This document shows positions 6,882 through 13,113 of a stretch of 23,065 bases of DNA, piece by piece. The position numbers and the translations under genes are program-made. The notes below the pieces were generated by a model. That model was not told where the DNA came from, ran no database searches, and saw nothing but the letters and a program-made list of their open reading frames with translations. How positions within the stretch are numbered: position 1 is the first letter of the stretch; each line of letters opens with the position of its first letter. The stretch comes from Patescibacteria group bacterium. GTDB lineage: Bacteria; Patescibacteriota; Patescibacteriia; Patescibacteriales; VMTK01. The stretch covers positions 1-23,065 of the forward strand of contig JAHIME010000022.1 of the NCBI GenBank assembly GCA_018896595.1, in the 5' to 3' direction.

Positions 6882-7496
6882 TTATGGATTTTTTATGTAA
6901 TGATTATAAATTTTTGATAATTTAATATAATCTTTATCTGTTGCGTGAAAAGGCCAATCAATATTGATATCAAGACGATTGCATAATTCGTCAAATTCTT
7001 TTTCTGAATTTAATATTTTTAATCCTAAGTTTTTAGCAAACATTAAAAGCTGTTTTCTATTTTCTTCTACTTTATTTTTATTTGACATCTTTTCCAGTTC
7101 TATATACGCAATCTTATCCGCGGAAACAAGGGAAATAGTAATACCGTCTTGAGTTGTGTAGTTAAAAGTTTCCCTTTCTCCGATTTTCATATTAAATCCG
7201 AATTGTGAAAATATTTTAATCATGCCGATAAACTGATCTTGATTGATTTTTTGAGATATTTCAATTCTGTCATGAGATCCAAAAGATCCCGATTTAACAA
7301 CAACTTCGCATTCGCCATTAGTAACGCGTACTCTGATATCAATTTTTTTTGAACCAATTTCGCCGAAGAACATTACCGATAATCTCTTAGTGTGCGAAGA
7401 AAGTTTCCCGATTTTATCAAGATTTTTTTTCGTTTTTTCATATTTCTGAGGCAAAACCTCAGCTCTAATTTCAACTTCAATTATAGTTTGCTCCAT
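6882..7496 (-). CDS. CYTH domain protein (triphosphate tunnel family), first paralogue
   Basis: 204 residues. The N-terminus carries E7-V-E9-I-R11, a variant of the CYTH signature ExExK with Arg for Lys. Later strands show the alternating charged residues of a tunnel fold: KKIDIRVRVTNGECEVVVKSG (residues ~50-70), ISLVSADKIAYIELEKM (~117-135). CYTH proteins bind a triphosphate group with Mg2+ and include class IV adenylate cyclases, thiamine triphosphatase and inorganic triphosphatases. An extra C-terminal part (EKEFDELCNRLDINIDWPFHATDKDY) is predicted helical and unfamiliar to me. It lies 38 nt after the second CYTH gene and 2 nt before the Nudix gene. Reaction unknown. Confidence 0.75.
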   Translation of the reverse strand: MEQTIIEVEIRAEVLPQKYEKTKKNLDKIGKLSSHTKRLSVMFFGEIGSKKIDIRVRVTNGECEVVVKSGSFGSHDRIEISQKINQDQFIGMIKIFSQFGFNMKIGERETFNYTTQDGITISLVSADKIAYIELEKMSNKNKVEENRKQLLMFAKNLGLKILNSEKEFDELCNRLDINIDWPFHATDKDYIKLSKIYNHYIKNP

Positions 7497-7534
7497 ATTA
7501 TTTCTTTGTTATTATACGCGCTAACTTTAATAAG

Positions 7535-8062
7535 CTATAATTTCTTCATCATTAATAAATCGGGATAACCAACCCCGCTAATTTTATCATTTCTATTTAA
7601 CTGAAACAAATTAATTAATTCTTTGAATTGTTTTTTAATATTATCCGTCCATCTTCCGCAATATTCTATCTCAATAAAATTGCCTAAATTTTTTATTGTA
7701 TCTATCACGATTTTGATATTTCCTTTGGTATAAATTAAACGATTCTTCTTAACGACACAATCCATTTTAAAGTCTAACAATTTTAAAATATTAAAAAATT
7801 CTTTAAAATTATCAATATATACTTTTCTTTCTTGTGTTTGCAAATTGCTGCGCGCTATGTGATATTCAAATTTACCGCCTTCGTTATCGCGCCTTAATCT
7901 AAGATAATATTTTTTAGTTCCGGCAAAACTTTTATGAGGCGGAGAAAAATAATAATCCTCTTGATATATTTTCTTGTCAAATCTAAATCCCGCAAAAGAA
8001 AGTTTTCTTTTAATATTGTTTACGCTCTTTATTTTATATTTTACTTCATTTTCTATTACCAT
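7535..8062 (-). CDS. CYTH domain protein (CyaB/ThTPase-like), second paralogue
   Basis: 175 residues from the ATG at 8062. The frame is open to 8191, but the upstream part translates a promoter and a GC hairpin, so I reject that start. The CYTH signature E4-N-E6-V-K8 is exact. QEDYYFSPP, YYLRLRRD, ERKVYI, KKNRLIYTKGNIKIVIDTIKNLGNFIEIE follow in the order known from class IV adenylate cyclase and bacterial ThTPase-like proteins. The two successive I/V-Glu-rich strands would supply the acidic metal ligands. It is the first gene after the promoter at 8147-8176 and heads the CYTH-CYTH-Nudix operon. Confidence 0.85.
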   Translation of the reverse strand: MVIENEVKYKIKSVNNIKRKLSFAGFRFDKKIYQEDYYFSPPHKSFAGTKKYYLRLRRDNEGGKFEYHIARSNLQTQERKVYIDNFKEFFNILKLLDFKMDCVVKKNRLIYTKGNIKIVIDTIKNLGNFIEIEYCGRWTDNIKKQFKELINLFQLNRNDKISGVGYPDLLMMKKL

Positions 8063-8095
8063 ACTTATTTTTTGCCAATCACCCTTACTCTGTAT

Positions 8096-8140
8096 ACCCC
8101 GCCTCTCGTCGCTCGCTTCGCACCTCGCGAGGGGCGGGGT
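8096..8140. repeat. GC-rich hairpin in the 5' leader of the CYTH operon
   Basis: ACCCCGCCTCTCG (8096-8108) and CGAGGGGCGGGGT (8128-8140) pair with one G-U. It lies between the promoter (-10 at 8147-8152) and the start codon at 8062, so it would be transcribed at the very 5' end of the mRNA. On the plus strand it is followed by TTTTT and could act as a terminator there, but no + strand gene precedes it. A leader regulatory hairpin or a mobile palindrome are both possible. Confidence 0.6.
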
Positions 8141-8146
8141 TTTTAT

Positions 8147-8176
8147 ATTATAACATAAAATCGGAAGAGGAGGCAA
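8147..8176 (-). promoter_or_regulatory. Promoter of the CYTH-CYTH-Nudix operon, copy 3 of the module
   Basis: TTGCCT (8171-8176), 18-nt spacer, TG-T-TATAAT (TATAAT 8147-8152), immediately downstream of the hisG terminator. Its flanks match those of 4264-4293 and 6312-6341. Confidence 0.72.
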
Positions 8177-8200
8177 AGGGCGGAGCGGCAAAAAAATTAC

Positions 8201-8231
8201 AAAGGCGGAAATCTTGTTGATTTCCGCCTTT
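8201..8231 (-). terminator. Intrinsic terminator of hisG
   Basis: Arms AAAGGCGGAAATC (8201-8213) and GATTTCCGCCTTT (8219-8231) are perfect. On the minus strand the stem is followed by GTAATTTTTTT. On the plus strand a T-rich run also follows. Confidence 0.87.
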
Positions 8232-8238
8232 TTGGTTT

Positions 8239-9078
8239 TTACAGAATAATAATATTTATATCCTGCGCTATAATTCCCCTTACCCCGAGCTTTTGCAATT
8301 TAATTATCAAATCAGCCGTTTCGCTTTTCAAAACCGCGGTTTCAACCGCGAACGAGTCGTCCGCCAATTTGCTAACTGTTGGAGATTGCACGGCCGGCAA
8401 GATGCTTAAAACGCGCTCCTTTATCCGGCGGCTAACATCCATTTTGATCAGCTGATATCTTTCCGCGTCCAACGCTCCCAGAAGCAACTGGCCGAAAAAC
8501 CGTATTGCCGGATGATCTTCTTTTGCCATCAGAACCGTCGATGAAGACAAAATAATCCTCACGATCTTTAGGCCATTGTCCTCCAAGCTTCTTCCAGTTT
8601 CAGTAACGCAAATTCCGTAATCATACATGCCGGTTAACACGTCAACTTCCGTACTGCCGTAAGAAAAATCAATTCTCGCTTTTTTAAACACGCTCCGCGT
8701 GATATTGATATATTCCGATGAAACTGAAATATGTTTTTCATCAATAAACTTCTTCTTTTTGCCAAAAACTATTATCCTTACCGGCTTTCCGGTCGTTTTA
8801 CTATAGCTAAGCTCCATTACTTTGCGCAATTTAGCTTCTAATCGGCTTTCAATCACGCAATCCCAGCCGCAAATTCCGCAATCAACAGCGCCTTTTGCAA
8901 TCGCGTTGGGAATTTTTTGCGGCCGCATAATATACGCGCGTTTAAAAATATCGCTTCCCTCTATTCCGGCTTCAAAATTTCTGCCGTTCACTAAAACTCT
9001 TATGCCTATTTTCCCCAATAATTCGCTTGTTCGTTTAAATAAGCTGCCGTTAGGAATCCCTAAAACAAATTTTTTCAT
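8239..9078 (-). CDS. hisG: ATP phosphoribosyltransferase, long form
   Basis: 279 residues, the length of the long HisG with its own C-terminal regulatory domain, so no HisZ is needed. Visible family features are LGIPNGSL at the N-terminus (usual PKGRL), AVDCGICGWDCVIE, the PRPP loop YGICVTETGRSLEDNGLKIV, and the C-terminal QSPTVSKL followed by AVETAVLKSETADLIIKLQKLGVRGIIA, the ACT-like histidine-binding domain. The enzyme joins ATP and PRPP in the first step of histidine synthesis. No other his gene is in the window. A strong ribosome site (AAAGGAGGA, 7 nt before ATG) and the upstream TrpR/YerC-type regulator suggest controlled expression. Confidence 0.93.
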   Translation of the reverse strand: MKKFVLGIPNGSLFKRTSELLGKIGIRVLVNGRNFEAGIEGSDIFKRAYIMRPQKIPNAIAKGAVDCGICGWDCVIESRLEAKLRKVMELSYSKTTGKPVRIIVFGKKKKFIDEKHISVSSEYINITRSVFKKARIDFSYGSTEVDVLTGMYDYGICVTETGRSLEDNGLKIVRIILSSSTVLMAKEDHPAIRFFGQLLLGALDAERYQLIKMDVSRRIKERVLSILPAVQSPTVSKLADDSFAVETAVLKSETADLIIKLQKLGVRGIIAQDINIIIL

Positions 9079-9097
9079 CTCTTTTTCCTCCTTTATT

Positions 9098-9150
9098 TTT
9101 TAAAGACCTAAAAACCCTTCTCGTTTTCAAGAAGGGTTAAATCTTTAAAA
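9098..9150 (-). promoter_or_regulatory. Long interrupted hairpin before hisG: terminator or attenuator
   Basis: Inner arms AACCCTTCT (9113-9121) and AGAAGGGTT (9130-9138); outer arms TTTTAAAGA (9098-9106) and TCTTTAAAA (9142-9150) also pair. On the minus strand the inner stem is followed by a short TTTTT. It lies between the repressor stop (9173) and hisG start (9078). It may terminate the repressor mRNA or partly attenuate hisG readthrough. Confidence 0.65.
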
Positions 9151-9172
9151 TAAATTTTTAAAAATTAAAAAC

Positions 9173-9493
9173 TCAACGCTTCTTAAAAACTAAAGAAGGG
9201 TTGCGGTGATGGTTTAATCTGTTTAACGCCAGCATATAGCCACCTTTGCCGCTATTGAGCCATAACGCGACGCGGCTAACGGTTGTTGTGCTAACTTTCA
9301 GCTTATCGGCTATCGCGCGATACGGCATTCCCTTTGCAAGCAATCGCGCGATTTCCCACCTTTCGCTCATATCTTTAATTTCCTTTATGGTGCATAAATC
9401 GCGAAAAAATTGCTCGGTTTCCTTTACCGACTTTAAGCTTAAAATAGCTTTAAACAAATTATCCGTTTTTTTATTAAACCCGAATTTTCCCAT
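9173..9493 (-). CDS. TrpR/YerC-family transcriptional repressor
   Basis: 106 residues, the family length. The helix-turn-helix is at about 57-77 (PYRAIADKLKVSTTTVSRV), preceded by MSERWEIARLLAKGM, as in YerC/YecD proteins (SERxxIAxxLxxG.SYxxI....G.STATISRV). Members of this group are associated with control of histidine genes in Firmicutes, and hisG is the next gene downstream, so a HisR-like role is a reasonable inference. The effector is unknown. Its own promoter carries a perfect dyad (9507-9528), suggesting autoregulation. It is divergent from ddl. Confidence 0.88.
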   Translation of the reverse strand: MGKFGFNKKTDNLFKAILSLKSVKETEQFFRDLCTIKEIKDMSERWEIARLLAKGMPYRAIADKLKVSTTTVSRVALWLNSGKGGYMLALNRLNHHRNPSLVFKKR

Positions 9494-9506
9494 ATACTTT
9501 GTATTA

Positions 9507-9528
9507 TTGTATTACTATGATAATACAA
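9507..9528. promoter_or_regulatory. Operator-like dyad over the repressor promoter
   Basis: TTGTATTA (9507-9514), N6, TAATACAA (9521-9528): perfect 8-bp arms. It covers the -10 hexamer of the minus-strand promoter. A further half-site-like GTATTAT precedes it at 9501-9507. This is the placement expected of an autoregulatory site of the TrpR-family protein. Confidence 0.65.
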
Positions 9529-9545
9529 GGAAAAAAATTTGTCAA
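9517..9545 (-). promoter_or_regulatory. Promoter of the TrpR/YerC-like gene
   Basis: TTGACA (9540-9545), 17-nt spacer, TATCAT (9517-9522) on the minus strand. Start of translation is at 9493. The -10 lies within the operator-like dyad. Confidence 0.7.
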
Positions 9546-9573
9546 GTAAGAAATGAAAAAGCCGCGCGAATCC

Positions 9574-9601
9574 TTGACACAAAGTTAAACTTTGCTAACA
9601 T
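9574..9601 (+). promoter_or_regulatory. Promoter of ddl
   Basis: TTGACA (9574-9579), 16-nt spacer, TAACAT (9596-9601) preceded by TGC. Its TTTGCTAACATAAAAGCATAA environment nearly repeats the Nudix promoter at 4313-4340. The transcript would begin about 30 nt before the ATG at 9641. Confidence 0.8.
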
Positions 9602-9640
9602 AAAAGCATAAAGATAATATTTTTCATTAGATTTAATCTT

Positions 9641-10717
9641 ATGCAAAATAAAAAAATAAACATAGCTGTCATTAGCGGCGGATTGTCAAACGAAAGAGAT
9701 GTATCCATTAAATCGGGGCGTCAAGTTTTTGATAATTTATCCGATATAAAATATAATAAACATTTGATTGAAATTACTAAAAATGGACAATGGCTGCTTA
9801 AAGAAAATAATTTAACGGTTAATCCTAAAAAAGGGCAGGCTAAGGCGTTAACCATAATGCACCCCCGCCAAGGCATTGTTAAAAATGATTTAAAACAATT
9901 TGATGTGGTGTTTTTGGCTTTGCATGGAAAATTCGGCGAGGATGGGAAAATTCAGTCTATTTTGGATATTTTAAGAATTCCATATACAGGCTCCGGCGTA
10001 TTGGCGAGCGCCTTGGGCATGAATAAAACAAAAACATTGGAATTTTTAAAAAACAGCGGCATCAGTTTGCCGAAATTTTTATCGCTTGCTAAAAATAAAA
10101 AAAATGACATAAAAACAATTGATAAATTAATCTTGAAAAAAATTAAATACCCATGCGTTGTAAAACCGAATGAATCAGGATCAAGCATCGGCATATCTAT
10201 TGTTAGCTCGTTTAAAAAACTGGAAAAAGCCATGCGAGACGCATTCAGAGAAGATGACGCGATTTTGATAGAAGAATTTATCGCCGGAAGAGAAATAACA
10301 TGCGGCGTTTTGGGAAATTCAAAACAAACAAAACTGATTGCATTGCCTCCGGTTGAAATTATTTCTAAAAATGATTTTTTTGATTATGAAGCAAAATATT
10401 TTTCAGAGCAAACCATGGAAATATGCCCGGCAAAAATTACCGCAAGTTTAACAAAAAAAATTCAAGAGCTGGCTAAAAAAATTCATGATTTATTGGGGTG
10501 CGACGGGCTTACAAGATCCGACTTTATTTTAAAAAACAATAAATTTTATTTTTTAGAAATTAACACCTTGCCTGGTTTAACCGAGCAAAGTTTATGCCCG
10601 AAAGAAGCAAGGGCAACGGGAATAAGCTTTGGGGAATTTTTAGATAAGCAAGTGGATTTAGCTATGAAAAAGTATGGCAAAAAAGTAAAGCCGAAATCAA
10701 AAGGATGGAGCGCTTGA
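9641..10717 (+). CDS. ddl: D-alanine--D-alanine ligase
   Basis: 358 residues. ISGGLSNERDVSIKSG (11-26) carries the catalytic Glu (E18). LALHGKFGEDGKIQ, the ATP-grasp lysine strand PCVVKPNESGSSIGIS, EEFIAGREITCGVLG, and the metal-binding C-terminal part DGLTRSDFIL...FLEINTLPGLTEQSL follow in family order. The enzyme makes the D-Ala-D-Ala dipeptide for peptidoglycan in the cytoplasm, so this organism has a wall. The usual Tyr of the ω-loop region is present as DYEAKYF, the form of Ddl rather than D-Ala-D-Lac ligases. It is a single-gene unit with its own promoter and two hairpins after the stop. No Shine-Dalgarno is seen. Confidence 0.95.
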   Translation: MQNKKINIAVISGGLSNERDVSIKSGRQVFDNLSDIKYNKHLIEITKNGQWLLKENNLTVNPKKGQAKALTIMHPRQGIVKNDLKQFDVVFLALHGKFGEDGKIQSILDILRIPYTGSGVLASALGMNKTKTLEFLKNSGISLPKFLSLAKNKKNDIKTIDKLILKKIKYPCVVKPNESGSSIGISIVSSFKKLEKAMRDAFREDDAILIEEFIAGREITCGVLGNSKQTKLIALPPVEIISKNDFFDYEAKYFSEQTMEICPAKITASLTKKIQELAKKIHDLLGCDGLTRSDFILKNNKFYFLEINTLPGLTEQSLCPKEARATGISFGEFLDKQVDLAMKKYGKKVKPKSKGWSA

Positions 10718-10726
10718 TAAGCGCTC
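10708..10726 (+). terminator. Hairpin overlapping the ddl stop codon
   Basis: GAGCGCTT (10708-10715) and AAGCGCTC (10719-10726) form a perfect stem that includes the TGA. There is no T-run, so it is more likely a 3' stabilising structure than a terminator. Confidence 0.4.
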
Positions 10727-10747
10727 TGCTAAAGCAAAGATAAATTT

Positions 10748-10780
10748 AAAGGGCAAGCGAAAGTTTCGCTTGCCCTTTTC
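10748..10780. terminator. Bidirectional intrinsic terminator between ddl and the TSP3 protein gene
   Basis: AAAGGGCAAGCGAAA (10748-10762) and TTTCGCTTGCCCTTT (10764-10778) are perfect 15-bp arms followed by TTTTC. The A-run on the left serves the minus-strand gene ending at 10802. Confidence 0.92.
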
Positions 10781-10801
10781 TGAAAACAATTTTTTAAAAC
10801 T

Positions 10802-11500
10802 TTATCCGCCTAAAATTTCCTTGTAGCTCTGCATCAGCTGCTCGTCGCTGATTTTATCCAGCGCTTCTTTTTGCATCCCGTACTGCAGCAACGTTTGGCG
10901 CAAAGTTGCCGCGTCCATATTGGAGCCGAAAATCGCTTTTAATTCCGCCGGCATTTCCGCCGCGCCCGCGCCGGCTTGTCCCGACTGGCTTAAGTTTTGG
11001 TCAACATTCAACTGATCCATTAAAGTGTTTAAAGAATCGCTGTCGTCGGCTTTGCTTCCCGGGTTAACGACATCCGCGTCGCCTTCCACGATTCCGGAGC
11101 TGTCGCAATCTCTGCCAACCGGACAGTTCGGGTCTTTTTCATTGTCAATTTCCTGCTTGTCCGTAAAGCCGTCGCTGTCGCTGTCTTCCAAGTAAGGCGA
11201 TGTTTTGTAAAAATAAAGTTCGTCCCAGTCCGAGAGGCCGTCGCCGTCCGTGTCTTTGGCGCGCAAAGACTCTTCGCTGTCTTCCTGCTGCAATGAAGTT
11301 TGATCGCCGGTTTGCGCATTTTCACTGCCGTTGGAAAACGGCCCGGATATGCTTTTCTTAAACTGCGCCGCCCACATAAAAACAACCGCGATGGCGAAAA
11401 CGGCCAAAACAGCCGCGGCGATTTTTTGGTTTCTGCCCAAAGGAGGTCTTTGATCAAATTGATTTTGGTTGTTATTTTCTAATTGAAAATTTTCTTGCAT
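10802..11500 (-). CDS. Membrane-anchored protein with thrombospondin type 3 calcium-binding repeats
   Basis: 232 residues. A Gln/Asn-rich N-terminal tail (1-26) precedes one membrane helix (about 27-45). After a Ser/Glu/Gln-rich linker come two TSP3-type loops, DTDGDGLSDWDE (83-94) and DSDSDGFTDKQE (106-117). The alternating Asp residues bind Ca2+ in this family. CPVGRDC (two Cys) follows in the linker. The C-terminal 60 residues (MPAELKAIFGSNMDAATLRQ...) are likely helical and not recognised. The topology puts the repeats outside the membrane. Such proteins are frequent in CPR genomes, where their role in the cell envelope is unknown. It has its own extended -10 promoter at the end of ksgA. 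Confidence 0.82.
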   Translation of the reverse strand: MQENFQLENNNQNQFDQRPPLGRNQKIAAAVLAVFAIAVVFMWAAQFKKSISGPFSNGSENAQTGDQTSLQQEDSEESLRAKDTDGDGLSDWDELYFYKTSPYLEDSDSDGFTDKQEIDNEKDPNCPVGRDCDSSGIVEGDADVVNPGSKADDSDSLNTLMDQLNVDQNLSQSGQAGAGAAEMPAELKAIFGSNMDAATLRQTLLQYGMQKEALDKISDEQLMQSYKEILGG

Positions 11501-11510
11501 AAAAATAAAA

Positions 11511-11577
11511 TATTGTAAATTGAAAATTGAATCATTGAAAATTGATTGAAAATTAGAAATTGAAAATTGAAAATTAT
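11511..11577. repeat. AAATTGA simple-sequence repeat in the leader of the TSP3 gene
   Basis: Irregular copies of GAAAATTGAAA fill the space between the promoter (11586-11613) and the start at 11500. The same unit occurs within ksgA (12077-12114) and leuS (18259-18296). Confidence 0.75.
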
Positions 11578-11585
11578 CTAATATT

Positions 11586-11613
11586 ATTATACCATTTTAC
11601 TTAAAATAATCAA
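11586..11613 (-). promoter_or_regulatory. Promoter of the TSP3-repeat protein gene
   Basis: TTGATT (11608-11613), 16-nt spacer, TGG-TATAAT (TATAAT 11586-11591), an extended -10. It straddles the 3' end of ksgA (stop 11597-11599). Confidence 0.65.
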
Positions 11614-12418
11614 ATAATTTCGTCCATTCCTCAACCGATAATTCCTGCGCTCTGATTTTCGGATTGAAGCCGGCTTGTTTTATTTTTTCCTCCGCTTCAT
11701 CTTGACTGATGTGATAGCCGGCCGCTAAATTATTTTTCAGCATTTTTCTTTTGGCGCTAAAGCCAATTTTAACTAACCGAAAAAAATTTTTTTCATCAAC
11801 TTCCCGCCTGGAGTGAACTTTCAGCTTAATTATCGCGCTATCCACTTTCGGCTTGGGCCAAAAATTATTCGCCGGCGCGACTTCAATAATCTCCGGCTCG
11901 GCGTAAAATTGGACCGACACCGCGAGCAAACTCATTTTTGGCGGCTTGGCAACAATCCTTTCCGCCACCTCTTTTTGCAGCATCAGCGCCATCATTTCCG
12001 GTTTATGCTCCATTGATAAAAATTTTCTTAAAAAAATTGATGTGATATTATACGGCAAATTCGCGACAACTTTAAAATTGTTTGAAAATTGAAAATTGAA
12101 AATTGAAAATTTTAATATGTCCATATTCACCACTTCCACGTTTTTCACTCCCTGCGCCATTAATCTCGCCTCTAAAATTTCCGCCAGCCGCTTGTCTATT
12201 TCCACGGCAATGACTTTTTTAACCCTTTTTGCCAATTCAGCGGTTAAAAACCCCAAGCCCGGGCCGATTTCCAAAACAACATCATCTTTGTTAAGATCCG
12301 CCGCGGCAATCATTTTATCGTATATTTCCTCTTTAACTAAAAAATTCTGCCCGCGGGCGCGGGCAGGCTTGATATGATAAAGCTGGCAAAGCTCTTTTGT
12401 TTCTTTTAATAAAACCAT
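11597..12418 (-). CDS. ksgA: 16S rRNA (A1518/A1519) dimethyltransferase
   Basis: 273 residues from the ATG at 12418. The frame opens to 12448, but those ten codons lie in an intergenic ACGAAT repeat. GQNFL (23-27), the SAM motif EIGPGLG (50-56), the acidic EID (73-75), D100 and the catalytic NLPYN (120-124) are in order. The C-terminal PKPKVDSAIIKL is the KsgA/RsmA signature. It dimethylates two adenines at the 3' end of 16S rRNA during small-subunit assembly. Residues 104-114 (FSIFNFQFSNN) are the translation of an AAATTGA repeat identical at DNA level to one in leuS. PARARG (18-23) covers a perfect GC palindrome (12347-12366). Both sit in surface positions next to conserved motifs, and the frame is intact. 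Confidence 0.93.
   Translation of the reverse strand: MVLLKETKELCQLYHIKPARARGQNFLVKEEIYDKMIAAADLNKDDVVLEIGPGLGFLTAELAKRVKKVIAVEIDKRLAEILEARLMAQGVKNVEVVNMDILKFSIFNFQFSNNFKVVANLPYNITSIFLRKFLSMEHKPEMMALMLQKEVAERIVAKPPKMSLLAVSVQFYAEPEIIEVAPANNFWPKPKVDSAIIKLKVHSRREVDEKNFFRLVKIGFSAKRKMLKNNLAAGYHISQDEAEEKIKQAGFNPKIRAQELSVEEWTKLFDYFK
12077..12114. repeat. 38-nt repeat inside ksgA, identical to 18259-18296 in leuS
   Basis: Starts ATTGTTTGAAAATTG and continues as GAAAATT units to TTTTA. All 38 nt match the leuS copy in the same orientation and same reading frame. Confidence 0.9.
12347..12366. repeat. GC palindrome inside ksgA
   Basis: CTGCCCGCG (12347-12355) and CGCGGGCAG (12358-12366) are perfect 9-bp arms. 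It encodes part of ARAR just before the conserved GQNF. Confidence 0.6.
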
Positions 12419-12438
12419 AGCTTGTTTAAATATTCGTA

Positions 12439-12522
12439 ATTCGTGCAAATTCGTTTTTTATTCGTTTAAATTCGTTCAAAAAACAAATTAGCACAAATTA
12501 GAAACGAATATTCACGAATCAC
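12439..12522. repeat. ACGAAT/ATTCGT inverted-repeat element upstream of ksgA
   Basis: Repeated ATTCGT on the left and ACGAAT on the right pair as ATTCGTGCAAATTCGT (12439-12454) with ACGAATATTCACGAAT (12503-12518), a few mismatches. The right end (12497-12522) matches 24 of 26 nt at 19065-19090, upstream of leuS. Confidence 0.75.
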
Positions 12523-12537
12523 AAATAAATAAATTTT

Positions 12538-13035
12538 TTATTTTCCATCATCTTCAAATCCTGCTATAATAACTTTAAACGAATCAACTAACTTCTGAAT
12601 CCTTGAAGCCGAAGCGCCCGGAATGCCGATTACCCAGGGGCTGATGTTCGTAGCTCCTCCCGCGATAAACTGCGTGCCGGCAATAGGATGGGCACCGCCG
12701 CCTTTATAGACAAAGCCGATTGGCGCGGCGATAAAAGTCGTGCCTAATTGACCAACAGTATCAATTTCAATATAACCGGTACAGGCCGGCCCCAAAGCTC
12801 CCGTAACTAAGGGGCACGAAATCGCGCAGGTCGTAGGAGAAGTGGCTGGCGTGTCTAAAACGCACGGCTCCCTGACAATGGTAATTTTCCCCCCGTCCTG
12901 CCAAGGCATTCCGCCCGCGGCCTCAACCGCCTTTTGATAATCCAAATAATCAACAATTCCCGGAATAATTAACAGTATTAAGCTGATAATCGCGATTCCG
13001 GCTATTAGCCAAATTATTCTTTTTTTGGTTAGCAT
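12538..13035 (-). CDS. Membrane-anchored protein with four cysteines, function unknown
   Basis: 165 residues. KKR at 4-6 precedes a strongly hydrophobic helix (7-27), the profile of a signal anchor with the rest outside. The exported part begins with YQKAVEAAGGMPWQDGGK and has Cys at 58, 70, 74 and 85, which could form two disulphides. The C-terminal half is Gly/Ala/Ile-rich (FIAAPIGFVYKGGGAHPIAGTQ) and ends in an acidic EDDGK. I do not recognise a family. It has no pilin prepilin motif (GFTLIE). It is divergent from the secreted repeat protein at 13114 and has a good extended -10. The DsbA-like protein at 20560 could oxidise it; this is only a possibility. Confidence 0.7.
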   Translation of the reverse strand: MLTKKRIIWLIAGIAIISLILLIIPGIVDYLDYQKAVEAAGGMPWQDGGKITIVREPCVLDTPATSPTTCAISCPLVTGALGPACTGYIEIDTVGQLGTTFIAAPIGFVYKGGGAHPIAGTQFIAGGATNISPWVIGIPGASASRIQKLVDSFKVIIAGFEDDGK

Positions 13036-13068
13036 AATTTTAAAAATTTAATAATAAACCCTATTTTC

Positions 13069-13077
13069 ATTATAGCA
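13069..13077 (-). promoter_or_regulatory. Extended -10 of the four-cysteine protein gene
   Basis: TTTGC-TATAAT on the minus strand (TATAAT 13069-13074, TGC 13075-13077). The ATG at 13035 is about 27 nt past the expected start site. The -35 region is weak. Confidence 0.65.
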
Positions 13078-13113
13078 AATTTTTATTTAACAGTCATCTT
13101 AACGCGCAAAACT

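Noticed and set aside
8063..8191. N-terminal extension of the second CYTH protein
   Set aside because: It covers the promoter and GC hairpin; the CYTH signature starts 3 residues after the ATG at 8062. The shared LCYNI with the MBL extension is only the common TATAAT region read as protein.
11029..11457. Arg/Lys-rich open frame opposite the TSP3 codon phase
   Set aside because: It is a shifted frame of the TSP3 gene created by its GC-rich Asp/Gly codons.
12077..12114. AAATTGA arrays as a CRISPR
   Set aside because: There are no spacers of fixed size; units are contiguous simple repeats and coding in ksgA and leuS.
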